Source of the DNA: Bacteroidota bacterium
GTDB lineage: Bacteria > Bacteroidota > Ignavibacteria > UBA10030 > UBA8401
NCBI GenBank assembly: GCA_003456055.1
Contig: DMPG01000374.1
Coordinates: 1,100 to 6,128, forward strand
DNA: 5,029 nucleotides
Direction of reading: 5' to 3'
Every line of letters begins with the position of its first letter. Position 1 is the stretch's first letter. Made by a program: the position numbers and the translations under genes. Shown in pieces: positions 1-5,029 of this stretch. The notes under the pieces were generated by a model. It saw only the letters and a program-made list of their open reading frames with translations. It made no database searches and had not been told where the DNA came from.

Positions 1-482
1 AACACCCATTTCTTTGCAATTGCGGAAGATGTTCGTTGAGCAAGCCGCTGTGTACCTCCAGCAGCAGGGATGATACCTAAACTTGTTTCCGGTAGACCAA
101 GTACCGCAGATTCACTTGCAACCAGAAGATCACCGGAGAGTGCAAATTCTAATCCTCCGCCGAGTGCCGGAGCATTGATACCCATGATTACCGGCTGAGG
201 TATTTCACACCATGACGCAGCAACTGTCTGTATTCCTTTTACAAAATTCATTACTTGCTCGGGCTGTACTCCCACGCGTTCTTTCAAGTCAGCTCCTGCA
301 CAAAATGCTTTACCATTTGCTGTTACAACAACAAGCCATACATCCTCGTTGGATTTAAATTGTGCGGCGATATCGACAAGTTCTTCGACGAGTTCTCTAT
401 TCAAAGCATTGACGGGAGGGCGGTTTATCGTTACTCGCGCAATGTGCTTTTCAATTTTTACGATTACGTGTTGGTAGGTCAT
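1..482 (-). CDS. Enoyl-CoA hydratase/isomerase (crotonase) family protein, N-terminal 160 residues, truncated by window edge
   Basis: Translating the minus strand from the ATG at 482 gives an open frame to the window edge. It begins MTYQHVIVKI and has the crotonase N-terminal strand ending in INRPPVNALN (about residues 19-28). AFCAGADL (59-66) is the first oxyanion-hole segment. ALGGGLEFAL (106-115) and LPETSLGIIPAAGGTQRL (130-147) are the active-site loops. Both glutamates that act as acid/base in classical enoyl-CoA hydratases appear to be present, at about E112 and E132, so a hydratase is likelier than a dehalogenase or a non-hydrating family member. Such enzymes add water to 2-enoyl-CoA in the cytoplasm during fatty-acid or branched-chain acid breakdown. 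The acyl substrate cannot be told from this part. Family members are usually about 255-260 residues, so roughly 100 are missing off the left edge. The start fits the usual family N-terminus. No Shine-Dalgarno sequence precedes it; the leader is T-rich and follows the 7-bp repeat hairpin. Confidence 0.93.
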   Translation of the reverse strand, partial: MTYQHVIVKIEKHIARVTINRPPVNALNRELVEELVDIAAQFKSNEDVWLVVVTANGKAFCAGADLKERVGVQPEQVMNFVKGIQTVAASWCEIPQPVIMGINAPALGGGLEFALSGDLLVASESAVLGLPETSLGIIPAAGGTQRLAQRTSSAIAKKWV

Positions 483-543
483 AGAATAAAAAGGAAAAGT
501 TAAAAATGTAAAGTAAAAAGTTCGTTGGTTAACTTTTTACTTT
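483..543 (-). terminator. Possible weak A/T-rich hairpin with T-rich tail downstream of prfC
   Basis: In the transcribed (minus) direction, AAAGTAAAAAGTT (543-531) can pair with AACTTTTTACTTT (522-510) across an 8-base loop. The following 27 bases up to the crotonase start are T-rich, with runs of four and five T. This resembles an intrinsic terminator for prfC, but the stem has only two G-C pairs, so termination would be weak. The hairpin ends only 27 bases before the next start codon, so it could equally act as a leader structure controlling that gene. The call rests on shape alone. Confidence 0.35.
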
Positions 544-557
544 GGACTTTGTACTTT
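496..557. repeat. Symmetric array of 7-bp repeats (four AAAGTNN units, 6-bp spacer, four NNACTTT units)
   Basis: Read on the plus strand, 496-523 splits into four consecutive heptamers: AAAGTTA, AAAATGT (degenerate), AAAGTAA and AAAGTTC. A 6-base spacer, GTTGGT (524-529), follows. Then 530-557 splits into four inverted heptamers in phase: TAACTTT, TTACTTT, GGACTTT and GTACTTT. The array is therefore 28+6+28 bases and is both a tandem repeat and an inverted repeat. Its inner part is a perfect 13-bp inverted repeat (510-522 with 531-543). It fills most of the gap between the prfC stop and the crotonase start. Its function is unknown. It could be a terminator or leader structure, a protein-binding array, or a dispersed intergenic repeat family of the genome. 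Confidence 0.85.
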
Positions 558-633
558 CATTAATAATGCAAACACTGCAAATTGTCCAATATTTTAATTA
601 AATACAATCACATCCCACTCCACAATTTTCGGA

Positions 634-2238
634 TTATTCTCCCATTTCGTGGGTTTCAGTATTATGTTCTATGCTAAATAGGAACTTTGCCTTTGGATTG
701 TTGTCGATAGCGCGCTGTAATGCATATTTGGATTCTGAGATGAAGACCAAATTTTCATGTTTATCGTAGAACAATGAATGGGGATGGATCGTTTTGAGCC
801 ATTCAATATCCGATTCTTTTTCGTATTGAACCCACGAAGCTTTGTTCAACGCAAGTGGACGAAACAAACACGGCGCCCCGTATTCATTCTCTAATCGATA
901 CTGGATCACATCAAATTGTAGATCACCGACAACACCCACCACTTTCCTATTTCCTTGATTCTGAAGGAATACTTGAGCAAGTCCCTCATCGGTCAATTGA
1001 AGGATCCCTTTTTCCAATTGTTTGGATTTGAACGGATCGGTCAGCTGCAATTCTTTGAAGATTTCCGGAGAAAATGTCGGGATCCCTTTAAACATCATCT
1101 GTTCGCCTTCGGAAAGTGTATCACCGATCTTAAAATTTCCGGAATCGTACAGACCAATCACATCTCCGGGATAGGCGAAATCCACAACATTTTTATCCTG
1201 CGCCATGAATGATGTTGGATTTGCAAATTTCAGTTCGCGTTTCAAGCGAACATGATAATAAAATTTGTTTCGTTCAAACGTTCCCGAGACAATCCGAAGG
1301 AATGCAATTCTGTCACGATGACGCGGATCCAAATTTGCGTGAAGTTTAAAGACAAATCCCGAAAACTTTTCATTGGTTGGCTCCATAAATCCATGGGTTG
1401 TTTCTCTCCCCTGAGGTTTTGGAGCGATCTTTACGAATGTTTCTAAAAGTTCCTTCACTCCAAAGTTGTTTAATGCACTGCCGAAGAACACCGCAGCAGA
1501 ATTTCCGGCAAGATAATCTTCAATATCGAATTTCGGATAGACACCGCTGATGAGTTCGATATCGTGCTTCAATTGAACTGCCTGTTTGCCAAATTGGTCT
1601 TGCAGCCTTGGGTCATCCACTCCACTATAGGTAGCAACATCATCAACAATTCTCTGTTTGTTCGGCGAGAAAAAATTAAATGTATTGTCATAGATATTGA
1701 ACACTCCGCGGAAATTCCCGCCAATTCCCATCGGCCATGAAAGCGGACGAACTTGAATATTTAATTTCTCTTCGATCTCATCTAATAATTCGATCGGATC
1801 TCTGCCTTCTCGATCTAATTTGTTAATGAAGACGATAACCGGTGTGTTTCGCATTCTGCACACGTTCATCAATTTTTCAGTCTGTTCCTCAACACCCTTC
1901 ACACAATCGATCACAAGAATAACACTGTCAACTGCTGTGAGTGTACGGTAAGTATCTTCCGCAAAATCTTTGTGACCGGGTGTATCGAGAAGATTGATCG
2001 TATAGTTATTATAGGAGAACGTCATAACAGAGGTCGAAACAGAAATTCCACGTTGCTTTTCAATTTCCATGAAATCGGAGGTCGCCGTTTTTTTGATCTT
2101 ATTCGATTTTACCGCTCCGGCAATTTGAATTGCACCGCCATACAACAACAGTTTTTCAGTTAGGGTTGTTTTCCCTGCGTCAGGGTGACTGATAATTGCA
2201 AATGTCTTTCGATTTTGAATTTGCTTCAAAATATTCAT
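634..2238 (-). CDS. prfC: Peptide chain release factor 3 (RF3), translational GTPase
   Basis: RF3 is a cytoplasmic GTPase that removes RF1 or RF2 from the ribosome after the finished peptide is released. The 534-residue product is close to the usual length of about 525-535. The GTPase domain is complete: G1 SHPDAGKTT (17-25), the switch-I segment [10 protein letters not shown] (57-66), G3 DTPGHKD (85-91), G4 NKLD (139-142) and G5 GSAL (253-256). Domain II has the RF3-type segment LDPRHRDR (303-310), and the C-terminal domain has [11 protein letters not shown] (433-443). The [10 protein letters not shown] block and the C-terminal part favour RF3 over EF-G, EF-Tu or LepA. The ATG at 2238 puts the P-loop at the expected distance from the N-terminus. 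No Shine-Dalgarno sequence is visible in the A/T-rich leader. It is separated from miaA by 204 bases of structured intergenic DNA and from the crotonase gene by 151, so it may be transcribed alone. No truncation or missing key residue is seen. Confidence 0.97.
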   Translation of the reverse strand: MNILKQIQNRKTFAIISHPDAGKTTLTEKLLLYGGAIQIAGAVKSNKIKKTATSDFMEIEKQRGISVSTSVMTFSYNNYTINLLDTPGHKDFAEDTYRTLTAVDSVILVIDCVKGVEEQTEKLMNVCRMRNTPVIVFINKLDREGRDPIELLDEIEEKLNIQVRPLSWPMGIGGNFRGVFNIYDNTFNFFSPNKQRIVDDVATYSGVDDPRLQDQFGKQAVQLKHDIELISGVYPKFDIEDYLAGNSAAVFFGSALNNFGVKELLETFVKIAPKPQGRETTHGFMEPTNEKFSGFVFKLHANLDPRHRDRIAFLRIVSGTFERNKFYYHVRLKRELKFANPTSFMAQDKNVVDFAYPGDVIGLYDSGNFKIGDTLSEGEQMMFKGIPTFSPEIFKELQLTDPFKSKQLEKGILQLTDEGLAQVFLQNQGNRKVVGVVGDLQFDVIQYRLENEYGAPCLFRPLALNKASWVQYEKESDIEWLKTIHPHSLFYDKHENLVFISESKYALQRAIDNNPKAKFLFSIEHNTETHEMGE

Positions 2239-2272
2239 AATAGTCTTAATAAAATTAAATTCGAGATTATTT

Positions 2273-2319
2273 AACCTTGCGAAGGTTTTACGAAGAATGC
2301 AAACAACCCTGGCAAGGTT
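2273..2319. repeat. Pair of related 15-bp palindromes upstream of prfC
   Basis: AACCTTGCGAAGGTT (2273-2287) and AACCCTGGCAAGGTT (2305-2319) match at 12 of 15 positions and start 32 bases apart, about three helical turns. The first is a 6-bp inverted repeat around a 3-base centre. The second is the same with one mismatch (a G-U pair in minus-strand RNA). The outer halves, AACCTTGC (2273-2280) and GCAAGGTT (2312-2319), also form a perfect 8-bp inverted repeat, so the region can fold in two ways. It lies 35-81 bases upstream of the prfC start, where paired operators or a leader structure could sit. It may equally be a dispersed intergenic repeat. Confidence 0.7.
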
Positions 2320-2326
2320 ATGTCAA
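2298..2326 (-). promoter_or_regulatory. Tentative prfC promoter: perfect -35-like TTGACA overlapping the palindrome region
   Basis: On the minus strand TTGACA occupies 2326-2321. A 17-base spacer then leads to TTTGCA (2303-2298), which is a poor match to a -10 box. One of the two 15-bp palindromes fills almost the whole spacer. If FCB-type sigma factors are used, their TTTG-containing -7 element is only partly matched here. The position, about 60-90 bases upstream of the prfC ATG, is reasonable, but the -10 is weak and the -35 may be a chance match. Confidence 0.2.
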
Positions 2327-2345
2327 TATGTTATAGATTGCGGAA

Positions 2346-2365
2346 TGCATTAATGACTTAATGCA
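2346..2365. repeat. 8-bp perfect inverted repeat with 4-base loop in the miaA-prfC gap
   Basis: TGCATTAA (2346-2353) and TTAATGCA (2358-2365) are exact reverse complements separated by TGAC. Flanking ATTGC (2337-2341) and GCAAT (2363-2367) offer an alternative pairing. No T-run follows on the minus strand, so it does not look like an intrinsic terminator for miaA. It could be a dimeric protein-binding site or part of the larger folded leader upstream of prfC. Confidence 0.55.
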
Positions 2366-2430
2366 ATAGAACGGCTGAGGTAGTTATGTGTGGATTTGAA
2401 CTTGCATATGATAATATACGAACAACAGAA

Positions 2431-2454
2431 CCAAAAAAGAAATTACATTTTCTT
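2431..2454 (-). terminator. Weak candidate terminator at the miaA stop codon
   Basis: In the transcribed direction AAGAAA (2454-2449) can pair with TTTCTT (2442-2437) across a 6-base loop that includes the miaA stop codon, and four T residues follow at once. The stem is only 6 bp with a single G-C pair, so the structure is marginal. It is recorded because no better terminator is visible between miaA and prfC. Confidence 0.2.
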
Positions 2455-3396
2455 CATCTTATTAACCCGTGTTGATAATTGATCTACTATTTTCTCAGCA
2501 ATCAGTTCAATTTGATCTTCTGATGAGAGATCAAACCACTGTATTCGTTCTTCTTTTCTGAACCAGGTCATCTGGCGTTTTGCAAAACGGCGGGTATTCT
2601 GTTTCATCAATTCGATCATTCGTTCTTTGGAGATTTCATTGCGAAGAAATGCATAGGCTTCTTTATAACCAACCGTTTGAAGGGACTGGAATCGATCATC
2701 ATATCCGTTCTTTTTTAATTGTTTTACTTCTTCTAAAAACCCTTCACCAAACATCCTATCAACACGATTATTGATCCTTTCATACAATACGCTTCGTTCC
2801 CAGTTCAATCCAAAAAAATGAGCATCGTACATCAAGGTAACGTTATGTTTTTTATGAAATTGTGAGATCGGAGTTCCGGTTTCGTGGAAGATCTCTAATG
2901 CCCGAATAACACGCCGGAATTTTGACGCATCCATCGTTGAAGCCGATTCAGGATCGATAGACTGAAGTTCTTTGAAAAGAGCATCTTTTCCCTCACGCAC
3001 CAAACGATGTTCTAAAAGTGTACGAACTTCACCTGATATTTCCGGTTGTTCAAAAAATCCATCGATTATTGCTTTTACGTACAGACCGGTTCCACCAACG
3101 ATAACAGGTAGTTTTTTCTTTTCAAGGATTTCAGAAATTACTTTTCTTCCTTGTTCCTGAAAATCTCCCGCGTTGAATTTTTGATTGGGCTCGAGGTGAT
3201 CGATAAAATGATGATGTATTTGATCGAGTTCTTGTTCAGTCGGTTTTGCTGTGCCGATGGTGAGATATTTGTAGATCTGACGCGAATCTGCAGAAATAAT
3301 TTCGACCGGAATTTTTTTTGCAATAGACAGAGCCAATGCCGTTTTTCCGGAGGCCGTGGGACCGACGATTACAAGTATTTTTGGATGTGTTGACAC
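2443..3396 (-). CDS. miaA: tRNA dimethylallyltransferase (tRNA isopentenyltransferase)
   Basis: MiaA transfers a dimethylallyl group from dimethylallyl diphosphate to N6 of adenosine 37, next to the anticodon, in tRNAs that read codons starting with U. The 317-residue product has the usual length. It shows the P-loop GPTASGKT (12-19), ADSRQIY (36-42), IGTAKP (47-52), GGTGLY (101-106), FRRVIRALEI (160-169), TVGYKEA (241-247) and the C-terminal tRNA-binding signature RRFAKRQMTWFR (269-280). The start is GTG at 3396, which puts the P-loop at the normal distance; no in-frame ATG fits better, and no Shine-Dalgarno is visible. The gene begins 5 bases after the lipoprotein stop codon, so it is probably co-transcribed with the receptor and lipoprotein and possibly translationally coupled. 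That neighbourhood gives no functional link to tRNA modification. Pairing with prfC, another translation gene, is plausible but separated by 204 bases. Confidence 0.97.
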   Translation of the reverse strand: MSTHPKILVIVGPTASGKTALALSIAKKIPVEIISADSRQIYKYLTIGTAKPTEQELDQIHHHFIDHLEPNQKFNAGDFQEQGRKVISEILEKKKLPVIVGGTGLYVKAIIDGFFEQPEISGEVRTLLEHRLVREGKDALFKELQSIDPESASTMDASKFRRVIRALEIFHETGTPISQFHKKHNVTLMYDAHFFGLNWERSVLYERINNRVDRMFGEGFLEEVKQLKKNGYDDRFQSLQTVGYKEAYAFLRNEISKERMIELMKQNTRRFAKRQMTWFRKEERIQWFDLSSEDQIELIAEKIVDQLSTRVNKMKKM

Positions 3397-3401
3397 AAGA
3401 G

Positions 3402-4346
3402 TTAAAAATCTGCCGGTAAACCGTACACTTTTACTTCTTTATTTTGCATACCAAAAACCCCAAATCCATTATTGATATTCGTATAATCTGGTTCATCCAA
3501 ACGAAGTGTTGCGCCCCCTGCAAAATTATTGGCAACACTGTAGTATGTGTAAAGACTATTATCAAATTGAACGAGAGATAAAACTGCAGTTCTAATTTTT
3601 ACAGTCATTCCTGCATACTCTTTCTTAATCTCCAACGCAGTCGCAAGATATGCGTCCGTATCAAATGAGATCGTTTCATATGAACCGGTGAGGTTCGAAG
3701 AAGCATCTCGAAATGATATTTTCGGGAAAAACTTTTTCGTTACTTCACCAAATTCGTTCTTGGCTATCTGAATCGGAACTTCTCTTGTTCGCTGCACACC
3801 ATCGTTGTTCACCTCATATTCAAACGAGACCATTGGCAGGAATGCTCGCACGTTTGCACCAAGTGCAACTCGTATTGGAATCGTCTTTTCCTGCCCCGGT
3901 TTTGTAAGTGTATTAATGTTCCCGGGCAATATATCTCCGAATGATATACTAGTGATGACTGCTGTTGATGTATCAAACCCTTGAGCAACAACGTGGAGTG
4001 TATATTGCTGTTTCTCAACTGGTTGAAAATAATAATTGACATAGGTATGAACCGAACGATTCACAGCATTTCCGTTCTTGACGATAATTGTTGTGTCGTG
4101 AAAATTATATGTCAATTGACCATCATACACCGACACTGATGCATTCTGAATTTCTTTGTTCGGCGACGGTTGCAGCGGGTCATATTCATCCGGACTGAAT
4201 GTTCCATAGACTCGAATAATTTGCGTAGCGGTGTTTCCATCAAGAACTGCGTACACTACCAATTGCTGACGATAGGGTCCATTCGGAGAAAAATTTGAAG
4301 TACATCCTGAAAATATCATCACGAAAATAAGGATCATTTTTTTCAT
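3402..4346 (-). CDS. DUF4249-like outer-membrane-associated lipoprotein
   Basis: The 314-residue product starts with MKKM, a hydrophobic stretch and the lipobox-like FSGC (12-15), so it should be cleaved and lipidated at C15 and anchored in an envelope membrane. No acidic or lysine-rich surface-export signal follows the cysteine (TSNFSPNG), so surface exposure is uncertain. The mature part looks all-beta. Features I associate with DUF4249 are the early strand LVVYAVLDG (29-37), NASVSVYDG (68-76), QQYTLHVVAQGF (113-124) and the C-terminal stretch with LYTYYSVANNF (265-275) and NNGFGVFGM (292-300). DUF4249 proteins have no settled function and are often encoded beside TonB-dependent receptors, as here. 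The gene follows the receptor by one base (TAATATG) and has a good ribosome binding site, so coupled expression is likely. A role as partner of the receptor in binding or taking up a substrate is inference. The family assignment is from motif memory only. Confidence 0.85.
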   Translation of the reverse strand: MKKMILIFVMIFSGCTSNFSPNGPYRQQLVVYAVLDGNTATQIIRVYGTFSPDEYDPLQPSPNKEIQNASVSVYDGQLTYNFHDTTIIVKNGNAVNRSVHTYVNYYFQPVEKQQYTLHVVAQGFDTSTAVITSISFGDILPGNINTLTKPGQEKTIPIRVALGANVRAFLPMVSFEYEVNNDGVQRTREVPIQIAKNEFGEVTKKFFPKISFRDASSNLTGSYETISFDTDAYLATALEIKKEYAGMTVKIRTAVLSLVQFDNSLYTYYSVANNFAGGATLRLDEPDYTNINNGFGVFGMQNKEVKVYGLPADF

Positions 4347-4347
4347 A

Positions 4348-5029
4348 TTAAAACTCCACCTTCACAAATGCGCTTGGGAGAAATGGAATCATCGTGATCG
4401 ATTGTAACGTCTTCCGATCATAATAGAGAATATTCTTACTATTATAAATATTTACAAAACTGAGTCCAACGTTTCCATTAATTCTTTCGAACTGATACTT
4501 ATATGTCAGAGTAATATCCATGCGATGATACGTTGGCAGTCGTGCGGCATTTTTTCCGCCAAGAATAGTATATACTTTTCCTTCATCATTGACGAAGGAA
4601 TCTCTTCCTAGATCTGGAATGGTCAATCGATCATAAAAACCAATTGTTTGACTGTACGGATATCCGCTCGCAATAACCCACCGGATTCCAAGATCGATCT
4701 CATCCGTGAGTCTTGTAAGATTCAACATGTTCAGCGTATGGCGGCGGTCGTACCGCGGAGCGTATTTAAAATCATTGATTGTCACCGATGTCCAGCCTAA
4801 CGTATACGCAACGTAAAGATCGAGAAATGAATATTTATATCGAAATAAGGTTTCAAATCCGTATGACCGACCTTTTCCATTGATGTAATCCGGTTCACTG
4901 ATGAATTTCTTTTCTCTATTGTAAACCACCAGTGAAGTATAGTCTTTGTAATATGTCTGAACATCAACAGAAAGCTCTGAATAAATATCACCGCTGATTC
5001 CAAGGATATAATGCGTTGCAGCTTCAGGT
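4348..5029 (-). CDS. TonB-dependent outer-membrane receptor, C-terminal beta-barrel part (226 residues visible), start outside window
   Basis: The minus-strand frame is open from the window edge to the TAA at 4350-4348. A GTG at 4929 is only an internal valine: the 33 codons before it read as good barrel sequence, including PEAATHYILG at visible residues 1-10, typical of the late barrel of TonB-dependent receptors. Alternating hydrophobic and aromatic strands follow, such as SVDVQTYYKDY, YGFETLFRYKY, LDLYVAYTLGW, the RYDRRHTLNML segment, and LPTYHRMDITLTYKY near the end. The protein ends in a phenylalanine (VKVEF), the usual outer-membrane-protein terminus recognised by the BAM complex. Such receptors import siderophores, vitamins, glycans or peptides using TonB-ExbBD energy. 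The plug domain and N-terminus that would hint at the substrate lie off the right edge. The DUF4249-like lipoprotein directly downstream fits a receptor/lipoprotein pair. Confidence 0.9.
   Translation of the reverse strand, partial: PEAATHYILGISGDIYSELSVDVQTYYKDYTSLVVYNREKKFISEPDYINGKGRSYGFETLFRYKYSFLDLYVAYTLGWTSVTINDFKYAPRYDRRHTLNMLNLTRLTDEIDLGIRWVIASGYPYSQTIGFYDRLTIPDLGRDSFVNDEGKVYTILGGKNAARLPTYHRMDITLTYKYQFERINGNVGLSFVNIYNSKNILYYDRKTLQSITMIPFLPSAFVKVEF
4354..4360 (-). promoter_or_regulatory. Shine-Dalgarno site of the lipoprotein gene, inside the receptor's last codons
   Basis: On the minus strand GGTGGAG ends 7 bases before the ATG at 4346. It contains AGGTG-type and GGAG matches to the 16S rRNA tail. 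The same bases encode the end of the receptor's C-terminal KVEF. It is the only clear Shine-Dalgarno among the four starts in the window and supports 4346 as the lipoprotein start. Confidence 0.6.

Noticed and set aside
255..503. 82-codon plus-strand open frame
   Set aside because: It lies almost entirely antisense to the crotonase gene, whose minus-strand translation has clear family motifs; it is a shadow frame.
496..557. CRISPR-like repeat array
   Set aside because: Units are only 7 bases, directly abutting, with no unique spacers and with inverted symmetry.
634..2238. EF-G or LepA-type elongation GTPase instead of RF3
   Set aside because: Length, the [10 protein letters not shown] segment and the C-terminal VGDLQFDV region fit RF3; EF-G and LepA are longer and organised differently.
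2392..2401. tRNA T-loop-like GTTCAAATCC on the minus strand
   Set aside because: The flanking bases do not form a 5-bp T stem, and no acceptor, D or anticodon arms or CCA end can be placed around it.
3138..4042. Additional short frames on both strands overlapping miaA and the lipoprotein gene
   Set aside because: They overlap genes with strong family motifs, lack ribosome binding sites and show no recognisable protein features.
4348..4929. A separate 193-residue protein starting at the GTG at 4929
   Set aside because: The frame stays open upstream to the window edge and the upstream codons read as TonB-dependent receptor barrel, so this is an internal valine of a larger protein.

Overview
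The window is a stretch of an A+T-leaning bacterial chromosome in which every supported gene lies on the minus strand. It is probably from the Bacteroidota/Ignavibacteriota (FCB) group. The evidence is an outer-membrane TonB-dependent receptor followed directly by a DUF4249-type lipoprotein, a pairing known mainly from that group. Three of the four visible starts also lack a recognisable Shine-Dalgarno sequence and have A/T-rich leaders instead, as is common there. The genus cannot be read from the sequence.

Layout in the direction of transcription (right to left). (1) 5029-4348: the C-terminal 226 residues of a TonB-dependent receptor whose start lies outside the window. (2) 4346-3402: a DUF4249-like lipoprotein starting one base after the receptor's stop codon, with its ribosome binding site inside the receptor's last codons. 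(3) 3396-2443: miaA, tRNA dimethylallyltransferase, starting at GTG only 5 bases after the lipoprotein stop. (4) 2442-2239: a 204-base intergenic region with two related 15-bp palindromes, an 8-bp inverted repeat and a possible weak promoter. (5) 2238-634: prfC, peptide chain release factor 3. (6) 633-483: a 151-base intergenic region dominated by a symmetric array of 7-bp repeats that can fold into an A/T-only hairpin. (7) 482-1: the N-terminal 160 residues of an enoyl-CoA hydratase/isomerase (crotonase) family enzyme that runs off the left edge.

The receptor, lipoprotein and miaA are packed tightly enough to be one transcript. The receptor and lipoprotein probably act together at the outer membrane, while miaA seems to be a housekeeping gene at the operon's tail. 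miaA and prfC both serve translation (tRNA anticodon-loop modification and termination-factor recycling), but the structured gap between them argues for separate transcription of prfC. The crotonase gene is metabolically unrelated.

The coding content is ordinary and I see no defence system, mobile element or CRISPR array. The least explained sequence is in the two intergenic regions, above all the phased 7-bp repeat array at 496-557.
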